Assembly: GCF_002252675.1 (NCBI RefSeq)
Contig: NZ_NQKY01000008.1
Location: 46,317-110,316, forward strand
DNA length: 64,000 nucleotides
Reading direction: 5' to 3'
Source: Synechococcus sp. BO 8801
GTDB lineage: Bacteria > Cyanobacteriota > Cyanobacteriia > PCC-6307 > Cyanobiaceae
Shown here in pieces: positions 20,469-29,376 of the stretch. The stretch's first letter is position 1; the number at the start of each line of letters is the position of its first letter. The notes below the pieces were generated by a model that saw only the letters and a program-made list of their open reading frames with translations, was not told the origin of the DNA and did no database searches. Made by a program: the position numbers and the translations under genes.

Positions 20469-21185
20469 ATGTGCGGCCGCTACTCCCTGGCCACCCGCCT
20501 CGACCGGCTGCTGCCCCGGCTGAAGGGCCCGCTGCCCCCGGGGCTGGAGGACCATTACGCCCCCCGGACCCAGGTGCGGCCGGGGGAGCCCGTGCTGCTG
20601 CAGCGCCAGGAGCACGGCCGCCTGGAGGTGGCCCTGGCCCTGTGGGGGCTGGTGCCGGACTGGTGCCCTGACCCGGCGGGTCGCCGCCGACCCATCAACG
20701 CCCGCAGCGAGACGGTGGGGGAGAAACCCTTCTTCCGCGGCGCCTGGCGCCACCGCCGGGCCCTGATCCCCGCCGATGGCTTCTACGAATGGCAGACGAG
20801 GACGGTGGACGGCCGTGCCGTCAAGCAGCCCTGGCTGTTCCGTCGCCGGGATCGGCGCCCCTTCTGGCTCGGCGGGCTCTGGGACCGCTGGCTGGGGGCG
20901 GACGGTGGTGAGCTCGAGACCTGCGTCGTGCTCACCACCGCCCCCAACGACCTGCTGGCCCGGGTACACGACCGCATGCCGGTGGTGATCCCCGACGGGC
21001 TGGAGGAGGCCTGGCTGGAGTCCGTCGATGGCCCGGCCCTGCGGGCCCTGGAACCCCTGATGGCCCCCTGGGACCCGGCGCCGTGGGAGGCGGTGAAGCT
21101 GGAGATGGGGCAGCCGGCCACCGTTCAGCTCGATCTGCTGGCCGCCACGACGGACGAGCCAGCGGGCGACCCGCCGGGCCGCTAG
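20469..21185 (+). CDS. SOS response-associated peptidase (SRAP/HMCES/YedK family)
   Basis: A 238-residue SRAP protein, which crosslinks to abasic sites in single-stranded DNA to protect them. The essential cysteine is residue 2 (MCGRYS), exposed after Met removal, which fixes the start at 20469. The other active-site parts are visible: Asn in PINARSETV, Glu in ADGFYEWQ and His in VHDRMPVVI. It is divergent from ftsH, with 105 nt between the starts. No LexA box was found in that gap. Nif11 and DUF427 genes follow on the same strand. Confidence 0.93.
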   Translation: MCGRYSLATRLDRLLPRLKGPLPPGLEDHYAPRTQVRPGEPVLLQRQEHGRLEVALALWGLVPDWCPDPAGRRRPINARSETVGEKPFFRGAWRHRRALIPADGFYEWQTRTVDGRAVKQPWLFRRRDRRPFWLGGLWDRWLGADGGELETCVVLTTAPNDLLARVHDRMPVVIPDGLEEAWLESVDGPALRALEPLMAPWDPAPWEAVKLEMGQPATVQLDLLAATTDEPAGDPPGR

Positions 21186-21211
21186 AGAGGGATGGCCCTG
21201 ATGCCGGTCCC

Positions 21212-21466
21212 ATGAGCCTCGACCAGCTGGATGCGTTTCTGGCCCACGCCAGGACGGATGCCGCCCTCGATCGCCGCCTCCACGACCCGGCCGACCCCCC
21301 GGATCTGGCGGCGTTTCTGGCCCTGGCCCGCGGCGCCGGTTTCGCCGTCGACGAGGCCGATGTGATCGCCGCCCAGCAACGGGCCGAGGCCGGCCTCAGC
21401 GACGAGGAGCTGCAGGCCCGGGCGGGGGCCGAGGCCCGGCGCCTGCGCCACTTCATTCCCGGCTGA
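21212..21466 (+). CDS. Nif11-type leader-like small protein
   Basis: An 84-residue protein with a Nif11-like fold: start MSLDQLDAFLAHARTDAALD, central FLALARGAGFAVDEADVIAAQ and end LSDEELQARAGAEARR. In picocyanobacteria Nif11 domains serve as leader peptides for RiPPs such as prochlorosins, or occur alone. Here only about ten residues follow the AGA site, with no Cys, Ser or Thr, so no lanthipeptide core is present. The ATG at 21212 matches the family start. The gene lies 26 nt after SRAP and 5 nt before DUF427, suggesting an operon. Confidence 0.8.
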   Translation: MSLDQLDAFLAHARTDAALDRRLHDPADPPDLAAFLALARGAGFAVDEADVIAAQQRAEAGLSDEELQARAGAEARRLRHFIPG

Positions 21467-21471
21467 TCCCC

Positions 21472-21954
21472 ATGGCCGAGCCCGTCGCCAGCTATCCCCG
21501 GCCCCCGGCACTGCTGACCTGCAGCCAGCACGTGCGGGTGGAGGCCCTGGGGCGGGTGCTGTGCGACACCCATCGCAGCCTGCAGGTGCTCGAAACCTTC
21601 CATCCCCCCGTCTTCTATCTCTCTCCGGAGGATGTGGATCTGACCCTGCTGGAGTCCGCGGCCGGCTCCAGCTTCTGCGAATGGAAGGGCGTGGCCCGCT
21701 ACTTCGACCTGGTGGCCCCGGACGGCGCGGGCGGCGAGCGCCGCCTGCGAAGGGCGCTGTGGAGTTACCCCTCACCCACCCCGGCCTTCGAGGCCCTGGC
21801 CGGCTGGCTGGCCTGCTACCCGGCGCTGATGGACGGCTGCTGGGTGGATGGGGAGCGGGTGGTCCCCCAGCCCGGCGGCTTCTACGGCGGCTGGATCACC
21901 AGCGCCGTGGAGGGCCCGTTCAAGGGGGATCCGCGGCATCCGGAGCTGCGCTGA
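21472..21954 (+). CDS. DUF427 domain-containing protein
   Basis: A 160-residue protein of the DUF427 family. Family features are VFYLSPEDVDLTLLE, SSFCEWKGVARYFDL, a second WSYPSPTPAFEAL block, and the end GGFYGGWITSAVEGPFKG. The biochemical function of the family is not established as far as I know. It is cytosolic, with no signal peptide. It is third in the likely SRAP-Nif11-DUF427 unit. The 3' end overlaps the convergent HLRGGD transferase gene by 35 nt. Confidence 0.88.
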   Translation: MAEPVASYPRPPALLTCSQHVRVEALGRVLCDTHRSLQVLETFHPPVFYLSPEDVDLTLLESAAGSSFCEWKGVARYFDLVAPDGAGGERRLRRALWSYPSPTPAFEALAGWLACYPALMDGCWVDGERVVPQPGGFYGGWITSAVEGPFKGDPRHPELR

Positions 21955-23005
21955 GTGCGGACCTCGCCCCTGCCCCCGTCGGGAGTCGCCAGTGGAGCAG
22001 CAGGTCGAGGCGGTTGGAGGAGCGCTGCCATGCATCGGCATAGCCAGGCAGCCGCAGCATCTCCACGTTCACCCGGTCGGAGTCCAGCATGGTTGGGTTC
22101 AGATGTTCGATCAGGAAGACATCCGTACAATGGAACTGGCGGATGCGCTCAGAGAGCAGGGCGGCGGCCAGGGCGAAGGTGCCGACTCCGGAGGTGGCCA
22201 GATGGGTGGCGTGGCGCAGAAGCTGGAAATCGTCTTCGACGGATCCGCAGACAAGGTCATGGATGGGGAACAACGAGAGCACGGCATCCAGCAGCGGGTG
22301 GGTGGTGCCTGGTTCCGTGACGATGATGGCCCTGCGGTGCCGTTCGCTGAGCTCTCGATAGAAGTGGAGAGGGTTGGTGATGTAGTACCGATTCTCCAGG
22401 TTCGCCACATCTCCACCACGCAGATGAATCACCAGCGTGCTCTCCAGTTGGGCGCCTGAAAACGTTCCCGGTAGAGGTTTGCGGATGTGCGGGAGCAGAT
22501 GGGTGCGGGCGATGCGGTGCGCCTGCCGGTGGATGTACTGACGGCCGAGAAGGCAGTCACGACGTGGCTTATCGCCCTTCGCAAAGGCCATGCGTTGATG
22601 GCCTGAGCGGGAGAAACCGTACTCCATGTAGTGAAAGAAGAGGCCAGACAGATGCGTCCGGGCTGCCGCAGAGGTGTCGATACGGAAGTCAAGGCTGAAC
22701 GCCTTCACGATGTTGCGCAGTGGGCCGGACTGGATGAAGTCCTCGTCCACCTGCACCGATCCCCGGAAGGCTTCGGCATGGGCGATCACCACGATCAGCT
22801 GCTGGATGTTGTTCCCGGTTCTTCCGTACCATTGGGCCAGCGTGAAGGTCGCGGCTCCGGAGGGAAGGCTCAGGCGCAGTTTCCTCCGTTGCAGCCGAAG
22901 CCGGCGCAGCAGGCCCCAGGCCTGCTGCGCCGCTCTCCACCCCACCACATGTCGTTTCGCCCGACGCTTCAGGTCTGACCAGCGCAGCGGGCGGATGGCG
23001 GGCAT
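21920..23005 (-). CDS. HLRGGD-motif glycan transferase (fucosyltransferase-like)
   Basis: A 361-residue soluble protein. The segment TLVIHLRGGDVANL resembles the HxRxGD nucleotide-sugar motif of GT11/GT65-type fucosyltransferases, and SVEDDFQLLRHATHLATSGVGTFALAAALLS resembles their C-terminal donor-binding region. It may therefore decorate a surface glycan, but donor and acceptor are unknown. I chose the ATG at 23005 (MPAIRPLRWSDL); another start is possible. Its base composition is visibly less GC-rich than its neighbours, which suggests separate acquisition. It converges on DUF427 with a 35 nt overlap. Confidence 0.68.
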   Translation of the reverse strand: MPAIRPLRWSDLKRRAKRHVVGWRAAQQAWGLLRRLRLQRRKLRLSLPSGAATFTLAQWYGRTGNNIQQLIVVIAHAEAFRGSVQVDEDFIQSGPLRNIVKAFSLDFRIDTSAAARTHLSGLFFHYMEYGFSRSGHQRMAFAKGDKPRRDCLLGRQYIHRQAHRIARTHLLPHIRKPLPGTFSGAQLESTLVIHLRGGDVANLENRYYITNPLHFYRELSERHRRAIIVTEPGTTHPLLDAVLSLFPIHDLVCGSVEDDFQLLRHATHLATSGVGTFALAAALLSERIRQFHCTDVFLIEHLNPTMLDSDRVNVEMLRLPGYADAWQRSSNRLDLLLHWRLPTGAGARSALSAAPDAADPP

Positions 23006-23058
23006 GGCGTCGGCGACGTCTTGTGGGGGTTCAGCAGCTGAGGCGCTGACTTTGCCCC

Positions 23059-24156
23059 TCAGGTTGGCCCGTCCACAGCACCCTGCCAGAGAAGGTCCCG
23101 GCCCAGCCAGCCGATGGCCGCGTCCCCCAGGGACCAGCCGTCCTCCAGGTTCTCCAGGCCCAGGTCCGCCAGGGGGGTGCGGGCGGCGTGGCCGCCGAGC
23201 AGCTTCGGTGCGATCACCGCGGCCAGCTGCTGCACGCAGTCCTGGCGCAGGGCCGCCGCCGCCAGCGCGGGCCCGCACTCCCACAGCACCCGGTTGCAGC
23301 CCCGCCGGGCCAGGGCGATCGCCAGCGCCGCCGGTTCGCAGGCCTCCAGGGCCAGGCGTTCCACCCCCAGCCGATCGAACCGGTCGCGGCGATCCTGGGG
23401 CGCCTCCGGTCCGTGGACCAGCAGCGTCGCCGCCGGGGCCGGATCCCAGAGTTGAGCCGCCGCCGGCAGATCCAGGCCGCGGCTGAGCACCACCCGCAGC
23501 GGTTCGGGCGTGCGCCGCCCCCGGCTGGTGAGCAGGGGGTCGTCGGCCCGCACCGTGCCGCCACCCACGATCACCGCATCGCAGCGGGCCCGCAGGCGGT
23601 GCACCCAGTCCCGGGCCCCCGGACCGCTGATCCACTGGCTGACGCCGTTGGGCAGCGCCGTGCGGCCATCCAGGCTCATGGCCCACTTGAGGATCCCCAG
23701 GGGCCGGGCGGTGGCGATCCGGTGCAGAAAGGGCCGGTTGAGCCGGCGCGCCTCGGCTTCCATCACCCCTTCGATCACCTCCAGGCCCGCCGCCCGCAGC
23801 CGGGCGATGCCGCCGCCGGCCACCCGGGGGTTGGGGTCGGCCATGGCCAGCACCACCCGGCCGATGCCGGCGGCGAGCACCGCCTCGCTGCAGGGGGGGG
23901 TGCGGCCGTGGTGGCAGCAGGGTTCCAGGGTCACGACCAGGGTGCCGCCCCGGGCCCGCTCCCCCGCCTGGGCCAGGGCCCCCACCTCCGCATGGGCCTC
24001 ACCGGCGCGCGCATGGAATCCCTCCCCCACCAGCTGCCCGCCTGGGTCGAGCACCACGGCGCCCACCAGGGGATTGGGGCTGGTGCGGCCCTCGGCGAGG
24101 GCGGCCAGCTGCAGGGCCCGGGCCATCCACCGATGCCAGGGGGAACCGGGGCTCAT
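23059..24156 (-). CDS. ribD: Bifunctional riboflavin biosynthesis deaminase/reductase
   Basis: RibD, 365 residues, catalyses deamination and then side-chain reduction of the GTP-derived pyrimidine in riboflavin synthesis. The N-terminal deaminase has the zinc site AGEAHAEVGAL and LEPCCHHGRTPPCSEAVLAAG. The C-terminal reductase has LKWAMSLDGRTALPNG, ISGPGARDWVHRLRARCDAVIVGGGTV split by a short linker, and LWECGPALAAAAL. The ATG at 24156 forms an ATGA overlap with the DUF3122 gene upstream, which supports this start over the longer one. It is the last gene of a GH116-DUF3122-ribD unit. Confidence 0.94.
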   Translation of the reverse strand: MSPGSPWHRWMARALQLAALAEGRTSPNPLVGAVVLDPGGQLVGEGFHARAGEAHAEVGALAQAGERARGGTLVVTLEPCCHHGRTPPCSEAVLAAGIGRVVLAMADPNPRVAGGGIARLRAAGLEVIEGVMEAEARRLNRPFLHRIATARPLGILKWAMSLDGRTALPNGVSQWISGPGARDWVHRLRARCDAVIVGGGTVRADDPLLTSRGRRTPEPLRVVLSRGLDLPAAAQLWDPAPAATLLVHGPEAPQDRRDRFDRLGVERLALEACEPAALAIALARRGCNRVLWECGPALAAAALRQDCVQQLAAVIAPKLLGGHAARTPLADLGLENLEDGWSLGDAAIGWLGRDLLWQGAVDGPT

Positions 24157-24662
24157 GGGGCGGGGGCGTCCGGCAGGCTGCGCCATTCGGCCACCACGTA
24201 GGGGGGCACCGCCAGTTCACTGAACACCCGCGGCAGCCGCAGCCGCAGGGGCCGGTTGCGCTCCAGATCGGCCAGCAGCGGAGCCAGGTCGAACTCGGCC
24301 GCGGCGGAGCGGTTGTCCCGGGCCAGGGCGGCACTGGCCAGGGTGACGTCCTCCAGGTCCCAGCGCAGCCGGCCGCTGCGCACCTCCAGGGCGGTGGGAT
24401 GGTCGAGGCGCACCTTGCCGGGGTAGCCCACGATCCGCAGCCGCAGCGGTCCACCCGGCGGCCCTTCCCGGTAGGCGACCACCTGCCAGCTCTGGTCGTC
24501 GAGGTCGCGCAGGCTCTCCAGGCTGCGCACCACCGGCGTGCCCTCGGCGTCCGGGTGGGCATGGACCTGGGCCAGGGCCGCCGACGGGGCGATGGCCAGG
24601 ATCAGGGCCAGCAGGGGGGCCAGCAGCAGAACCTCGATCCGCCCGAACGTCCGCTGGCTCAT
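24153..24662 (-). CDS. DUF3122 domain-containing secreted protein
   Basis: A 169-residue protein with a signal peptide (VLLLAPLLALILAIAPSAALAQ) and a DUF3122 body: VHAHPDAEGTPVVRSLESLRDLDDQ (given in two parts in family alignments), SWQVVAYREG and LRLRIVGYPGKVRLDHP. The family is largely restricted to cyanobacteria and has no known function. It is linked by ATGA overlaps to both the GH116 gene upstream and ribD downstream. No catalytic motif is evident. Periplasmic location is inferred from the signal peptide. Confidence 0.85.
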   Translation of the reverse strand: MSQRTFGRIEVLLLAPLLALILAIAPSAALAQVHAHPDAEGTPVVRSLESLRDLDDQSWQVVAYREGPPGGPLRLRIVGYPGKVRLDHPTALEVRSGRLRWDLEDVTLASAALARDNRSAAAEFDLAPLLADLERNRPLRLRLPRVFSELAVPPYVVAEWRSLPDAPAP

Positions 24663-27166
24663 GGCTGGCGCTCGGCGCCGGGGATCGGCTGCCAGCCGGT
24701 GTGGGTGGCCCAGAGGGCCCAGATCGCCATCGCCCGCAGGTAGTGGCAGGCCCGGAAGGTGCCGGCGGCGGTGATCGCCTCCGGGGTGCGGAACTGCAGG
24801 CCCCCCTCGTACACCTGGCGCACCACGGCGCCGGTGATGGCGAAGGCGGTGCCGCTCTGGTCCATCAGCCGGTAGTAGGCGGCCAGACCGAAGTTGATGC
24901 CGGTCCAGACCTCCAGTGGATGGGTGCCCTTCGGATCAAGGGGGGTGCCGTCGCGGCGCAGGCCGTTGGCCACCCCGAGGCGGCCCCCCTCGAACCCCTC
25001 GAAGCACGCCTCGCGGATCGCGTTCAGGGCCGAGCGGGCCCGCTCGTCGGCCACCACCGGCGGCAGCCCCAGCAGGCGGGCGTAGAAGTCGCCGCAGAGC
25101 TGGTCGGCCATCACCACCGGGGTGCCGCTGCCGGCATCGATTTTGTAGTACTCGCCGTTCCAGAGCAGGGCATCGAAATGGCTTCGGGACTGCTCCAGCC
25201 AGCCGCCGAAGCGCCGCTGCTCCTCGGCGGTGTCGAGCCCCAGCTCCAGCTGCAGTTGCTGGCCGATGGCCAGGGCCGCCTCCAGGGCGGCGATCCAGAG
25301 GGCACCGCAGTAGGCGCTCACCCCCTGCAGGGGCCAGTCGTCGAAGGTCTGGTCCGGGGCACCACCGTTGTCGGGCAGCCCGTCGTCGTTGACGTCGAAC
25401 TGCTTGAGGTAGTCGAGGGCGGTCACCGCCGCCGGCCAGCAGTCCGCCAGGAAGGCGATGTCCGGGCCGCTGGGGGCCAGGCGGTAGGTGCGCCAGACCT
25501 GCAGCACGAAGTCGCTGGCCAGGTCCTTCCAGAGGTTGCAGTCCTGGTAGGCGGTGTAGTTGGTGGCGTCGAAGGGGCGCTCGTTCGGGGCCCCGAGGTC
25601 GTGGGGGGTGGCGCCGGCCACCTTGCGGGCCGCCTCCACCCGGCCCCGCCCCTGGGTGAAGTACCAGCCGATCGGCCGCGGCGTGGGATCGGCGGCGGGG
25701 ATGGCGCGGGCGAAGCTGCGCAGCACGGCCTTGTCGAGTTCGGGCCAGAGCTGCAGCAGGGCGAAGGAGCCGTACAGCCGCACGTCGAGGCTTTCGTACC
25801 AGGCGTAGTCGAGGCACTCGAGCACCCCGAAGCGACCCACCGGATCGCCTGGGCTGGCGGCCGTCCAGAGGCTGCCGCCGCTGGCCAGGTCGTAGAGCTC
25901 GTTGAGCAGGGCCATGCGCAGGGGCTCCGCCAGGTCGTGGCGTTGCACCACCGGCGCCTGCCAGGCCTCGATCGCGGCCTGCCAATCGCGCCATTCGGCC
26001 AGGGCTTCACCGGCGATGGCGGCGGCGTTGTCGCCTTCGGCGGAGAAGAAGTCGGTGTAGCGCCGCAGGGCGCGGGTGCCGGTGGCGAAGGCCGTCACCG
26101 GCAGGTCCCAGCTGATCACCACCGGGATCTCGAGCGAGGCGCCCGGCTCCAGCCGGAAGCGCACCGCCAGGGCGGCGCTGAGGGGATCGTCGCCGGTGCT
26201 GCGGCGGTCGTTGTCGCTGTCGGGGATCGAGCCGTCACGGCTGAAGGGTTCCCAGAGTTCCGCCCCGTCGCCGCTGGGATCCCAGCGGCTGCAGCGGAAC
26301 ACCTCCAGCCCCGGGTGGTTCAGCGCCGCCTCGTCGGGCACCGCCAGACACCATTGCCCTTCCCCTTCGGCCAGGGGCTGGGAGCGTTCGCCCTCCAGCA
26401 GCAGGCCCTTGAGGCCGGCCCCGTCGACCCAGCGGTTGCGCTGCCCCTTGCCACGGCCGATCGCCGGCACGTAGTTGTGCTCCGGGCTGCCGTCATCCCG
26501 GAAGTGGACCTCCGCCGCCGGGTCGGTGTTGGTGAACCAGCCGACGGTGTTGCGCCAGCTCAGCAGCAGGGACAGATCCAGCGGCTGATCCGTTGGGTTG
26601 CTGAACGTCCAGGCGAAGACGGCGACGGGGTAGCTGGTGCGCTGATAGTCGCCGGGAAGGATCGGGCTGAAGGCCTCGCAGCGCACGTCGGCGCTGAACA
26701 CCGCGGCGTAGTGGTGGGAGCTGATCGGGTAGCGCACCGCCACGGTGCCGCTCGGCTGCTCCCGCGTGGCGGCGGGGTACCAGCTCCAGGCGGCCAGCGG
26801 CGGGCCGGCGTCGGGGCGGGACGCGTCAGAGACGGGGGTGGTGGCCAGGGCATGGGCCCGCCGCCCTTCGCCGTCCTGCTCGAAGAGGGCGAACTGGCAG
26901 TCGGGCAGCACGCCGAACCAGTGCTCGCCTCCGTCGAGGTGCCAGAGGTTGAAGGCGCCGTCGATGCCCCGGCCCAGGCAGCCGGCGCCGAAGCCCCCCA
27001 GGGGCATGCCGTGGTTGGGGCCGTCGTCGAGGTTGCTGGCGTAACGCACCGTATAGGGCTGGCTCCAGCCCTGGCCGAAGGGTCGCGACCAGCTGGCCTC
27101 GGGGGGCTGCCAGGGACTCCTGCCGCGCCGCAGGTTGTGGAGAGCGGAGAGGCCGAAGGGCGCCAT
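24659..27166 (-). CDS. GH116-family glycoside hydrolase (GBA2-like)
   Basis: An 835-residue protein of the GH116 beta-glucosidase/glucosylceramidase type. An N-terminal beta domain (MPLGGFGAGCLGRGIDGAFN) precedes an (alpha/alpha)6 barrel. The nucleophile Glu is probably in GVLECLDYAWYESLDVRLYG, and the acid/base Asp in PDQTFDDWPLQGVSAYCGAL, where GH116 alignments place them. There is no signal peptide, so the substrate should be intracellular; glucosylglycerol, glucosyl lipids or oligosaccharides are possible and none is proven. It heads a three-gene unit by ATGA overlap with DUF3122. Confidence 0.88.
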   Translation of the reverse strand: MAPFGLSALHNLRRGRSPWQPPEASWSRPFGQGWSQPYTVRYASNLDDGPNHGMPLGGFGAGCLGRGIDGAFNLWHLDGGEHWFGVLPDCQFALFEQDGEGRRAHALATTPVSDASRPDAGPPLAAWSWYPAATREQPSGTVAVRYPISSHHYAAVFSADVRCEAFSPILPGDYQRTSYPVAVFAWTFSNPTDQPLDLSLLLSWRNTVGWFTNTDPAAEVHFRDDGSPEHNYVPAIGRGKGQRNRWVDGAGLKGLLLEGERSQPLAEGEGQWCLAVPDEAALNHPGLEVFRCSRWDPSGDGAELWEPFSRDGSIPDSDNDRRSTGDDPLSAALAVRFRLEPGASLEIPVVISWDLPVTAFATGTRALRRYTDFFSAEGDNAAAIAGEALAEWRDWQAAIEAWQAPVVQRHDLAEPLRMALLNELYDLASGGSLWTAASPGDPVGRFGVLECLDYAWYESLDVRLYGSFALLQLWPELDKAVLRSFARAIPAADPTPRPIGWYFTQGRGRVEAARKVAGATPHDLGAPNERPFDATNYTAYQDCNLWKDLASDFVLQVWRTYRLAPSGPDIAFLADCWPAAVTALDYLKQFDVNDDGLPDNGGAPDQTFDDWPLQGVSAYCGALWIAALEAALAIGQQLQLELGLDTAEEQRRFGGWLEQSRSHFDALLWNGEYYKIDAGSGTPVVMADQLCGDFYARLLGLPPVVADERARSALNAIREACFEGFEGGRLGVANGLRRDGTPLDPKGTHPLEVWTGINFGLAAYYRLMDQSGTAFAITGAVVRQVYEGGLQFRTPEAITAAGTFRACHYLRAMAIWALWATHTGWQPIPGAERQP

Positions 27167-27181
27167 GGGGCCAGACGAGGT

Positions 27182-27207
27182 GGGCCCAGCTTGTCAGAGC
27201 TGGCCCC
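27182..27207. promoter_or_regulatory. Near-perfect inverted repeat in a divergent intergenic region
   Basis: GGGCCCAGCT and AGCTGGCCCC form a 10 bp dyad with one mismatch around a 6 nt loop. It lies between the divergent starts of the GH116 gene (27166) and the acyltransferase gene (27262). No T tract follows. It could be an operator shared by both genes or a leader hairpin. Confidence 0.35.
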
Positions 27208-27261
27208 TCAGCGAGTGCCCATCCGGATCGCCATTACCCTGCCTGCAATCGTCGGGGCGGC

Positions 27262-29376
27262 GTGAATTCTCTTGTGCGGCTTTTCGGCACGGGCATCCTG
27301 CCGCCGCAGCGCTCCAGGGCCTATCGGCCCGAGATCGACGGCCTGCGGGCCGTGGCCGTCATTGCGGTGCTGATCAACCACCTCGATCCCCGCTGGTTGC
27401 CGGGTGGCTTCCTCGGCGTCGACATCTTCTTCGTGATCTCGGGCTATGTGGTCACCTCGTCGCTGCTGGCGCGGCGGGATGGCAGCCGCTGGCAGTTCCT
27501 GCGCCGCTTCTACGGCCGCCGGATCCGACGCCTGATGCCGGCGCTGGTGGTGAACATCGCCGTCGTCTCGGCCCTGTTCTCGATGCTGGTCTCGCCGCTC
27601 GATGATTTCTTCGCGCCGGTGATGCGGACCGGCACCGCGGCCCTGTTCGGGGTCTCCAATCTCTACCTGCTCCGTCAGGGCTCGAACTACTTCGCCACCG
27701 ACAACCACTTCAACGCCTTCATGCACACCTGGTCGCTGGGGGTGGAGGAGCAGTTCTATCTGGTCTGGCCGGCGGTTCTGCTGCTCTGCGGTCTGGGGGT
27801 GGCCGGGGCCGGCAGCGGCGCCCTGCGGCGGCTCAAGCTGGCCAGCCTGCTGCTGCTGGCCCTGTCCCTGGCCCTCTATCTGGGCCTGAGCCTGGGCGGC
27901 AACGCCGAACGGGCCTTCTTCCTCACCACCGCCCGGTTCTGGGAACTGACGGCGGGTTGCGTGGCCTACCTGCTGCATCGCGGCAGCGGCAGCGCCCGCG
28001 ACCTGGGCCAGAAGCTGGCCCTGCCCCGCTGGCGCCAGCCCCTGGCCCTGCTGGCCCTGGTGGCGTCGCTGGCCCTGCTGCTGCTGCCGGAGGCCTGGAG
28101 CCTGGGCACCACCGTTGGGATCACGGCGCTGACGGCGCTGCTGCTGCTGCTGCTCCAGCCCGCCGGGGGCATCGGCCGCTGGCTGTGCCATCCCGCCTGC
28201 CTGGCCATCGGCATGGTCTCCTACTCGCTCTATCTCTGGCACTGGCCGGTGATCGTGCTGGCCCGCTGGACGGTGGGCTTCAACGCCGTCACCCTGCTGC
28301 CGGTGCTGGTGCTGATCACCCTGTGCACGGCCCTCTCCTACCGGCTGGAGTGCCTGTTCCGCTACGGCCACCCCGCCATCCCCGGCCTTCTCTATCCGGC
28401 CATGACCGTGCTGGTCGCCGTCTTCAGTGCGGGCCTGCAGGGGCCGCTGCTGGGCCGGATCTTCGTCGGTGAGCGCCGCCACGCCATCGGCACCACGGCC
28501 AACATGAAGCGCATCGGCGGCACGACCGTCGACACGGTCCACTGCTTCCAGGAGCCCACCGATCCGGTGGCCAGGGGCGATGGGCCCGACCCCTGCCTGG
28601 CCCTGGGGCCGAAGGGGAAGGACCTTCCCACCCTCTTCTTCCTGGGGGACAGCCACACCCACGTGCTGATTCCCCTCGGGGAGAAGCTGCTGGCCAGCGG
28701 CCGCTTCAACGTGTCCTTCATGGCCCGGGGCGGCTGCCCGGTGCCCTTCTTCCCCCGCTGGGCGGAGGGCGCCCCGGAGCAGACCCGCTACCGCCGCTGC
28801 CGCCCCTATGCCGACAACGAGGAGCGCCGGGTGCTGGCCCGCCTGCGGCCTGGAGACCGGGTCGTGCTGGTGTCGAATCTGGCCGGCCACCTGAAGGGAA
28901 TCCAGGGGGAGACCCGCTTGAACGCCGAGGCCTCCTATGCCGCCGCGCTGCGGCGATTCGATGCCGAGGTGCGTCGCCGTGGGGCGGACGTGGTGGTGTT
29001 CGGCCCCCTGCCCACCTTCCCCCAGCTGAAGATCGGCGGTCCGCTCACCCTCTGCCAGACGGAGTGGTTCCGTCCCGCCTGGTCCCTCGGTTCCCAGTGC
29101 CAGCCGGTGCTGCGGCCGCGCCGGCAGGAGCTGGCCGCGATCGCTCCGGCCCAGCGCCTGCAGGAGCGCACCATCCGCGACCTGGCCGGCACACGCCTGT
29201 TCACCCCTTTCGACAGCATCTGCCCGCCGACCCAGGCCGTCTGCTCCAGCGTCCGGGCCGGGACGCCCCTCTACAGCGACGAGACCCACCTCACCAACGC
29301 GGGTGCCCTGCTGCTCTATCCCCGCCTGATGGCCTTCCTCGAGGGTCAGGCGGACGGGGCGCCGCCACCCAGCTGA
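27262..29376 (+). CDS. Membrane O-acyltransferase with C-terminal SGNH domain (OafA/YrhL type)
   Basis: A 704-residue protein. The N-terminal acyltransferase-3 domain has about ten helices and the motifs RPEIDGLRAVAVIAVLINH, GGFLGVDIFFVISGYVV, RRIRRLMPAL and HTWSLGVEEQFYLVWP. The C-terminal SGNH domain has block I FFLGDSHTHVL and the terminal DETHLTNAGALLLYP with the catalytic Asp and His. Such fusions move acyl (often acetyl) groups across the membrane onto surface polysaccharide. Start is GTG at 27262. The stop lies in a 15 bp tandem repeat, and the 3' end overlaps a small convergent gene by 31 nt. Confidence 0.93.
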   Translation: MNSLVRLFGTGILPPQRSRAYRPEIDGLRAVAVIAVLINHLDPRWLPGGFLGVDIFFVISGYVVTSSLLARRDGSRWQFLRRFYGRRIRRLMPALVVNIAVVSALFSMLVSPLDDFFAPVMRTGTAALFGVSNLYLLRQGSNYFATDNHFNAFMHTWSLGVEEQFYLVWPAVLLLCGLGVAGAGSGALRRLKLASLLLLALSLALYLGLSLGGNAERAFFLTTARFWELTAGCVAYLLHRGSGSARDLGQKLALPRWRQPLALLALVASLALLLLPEAWSLGTTVGITALTALLLLLLQPAGGIGRWLCHPACLAIGMVSYSLYLWHWPVIVLARWTVGFNAVTLLPVLVLITLCTALSYRLECLFRYGHPAIPGLLYPAMTVLVAVFSAGLQGPLLGRIFVGERRHAIGTTANMKRIGGTTVDTVHCFQEPTDPVARGDGPDPCLALGPKGKDLPTLFFLGDSHTHVLIPLGEKLLASGRFNVSFMARGGCPVPFFPRWAEGAPEQTRYRRCRPYADNEERRVLARLRPGDRVVLVSNLAGHLKGIQGETRLNAEASYAAALRRFDAEVRRRGADVVVFGPLPTFPQLKIGGPLTLCQTEWFRPAWSLGSQCQPVLRPRRQELAAIAPAQRLQERTIRDLAGTRLFTPFDSICPPTQAVCSSVRAGTPLYSDETHLTNAGALLLYPRLMAFLEGQADGAPPPS

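Noticed and set aside
21212-21466. Nif11 protein as a lanthipeptide precursor
   Set aside because: No core peptide with Cys, Ser or Thr after the leader-like part and no LanM or transporter gene nearby.
24701-27265. Plus-strand open frame of 854 codons opposite the GH116 and DUF3122 genes
   Set aside because: Mirror of real coding sequence, rich in Gly, Val, Ala and His without any family motif. The opposite strand has clear domains, signal peptide and coupled starts.
27208-29289. Minus-strand open frame of 693 codons opposite the acyltransferase
   Set aside because: Antisense frame of high-GC coding DNA; Gln/Gly/Arg low complexity. The plus strand has acyltransferase and SGNH motifs.
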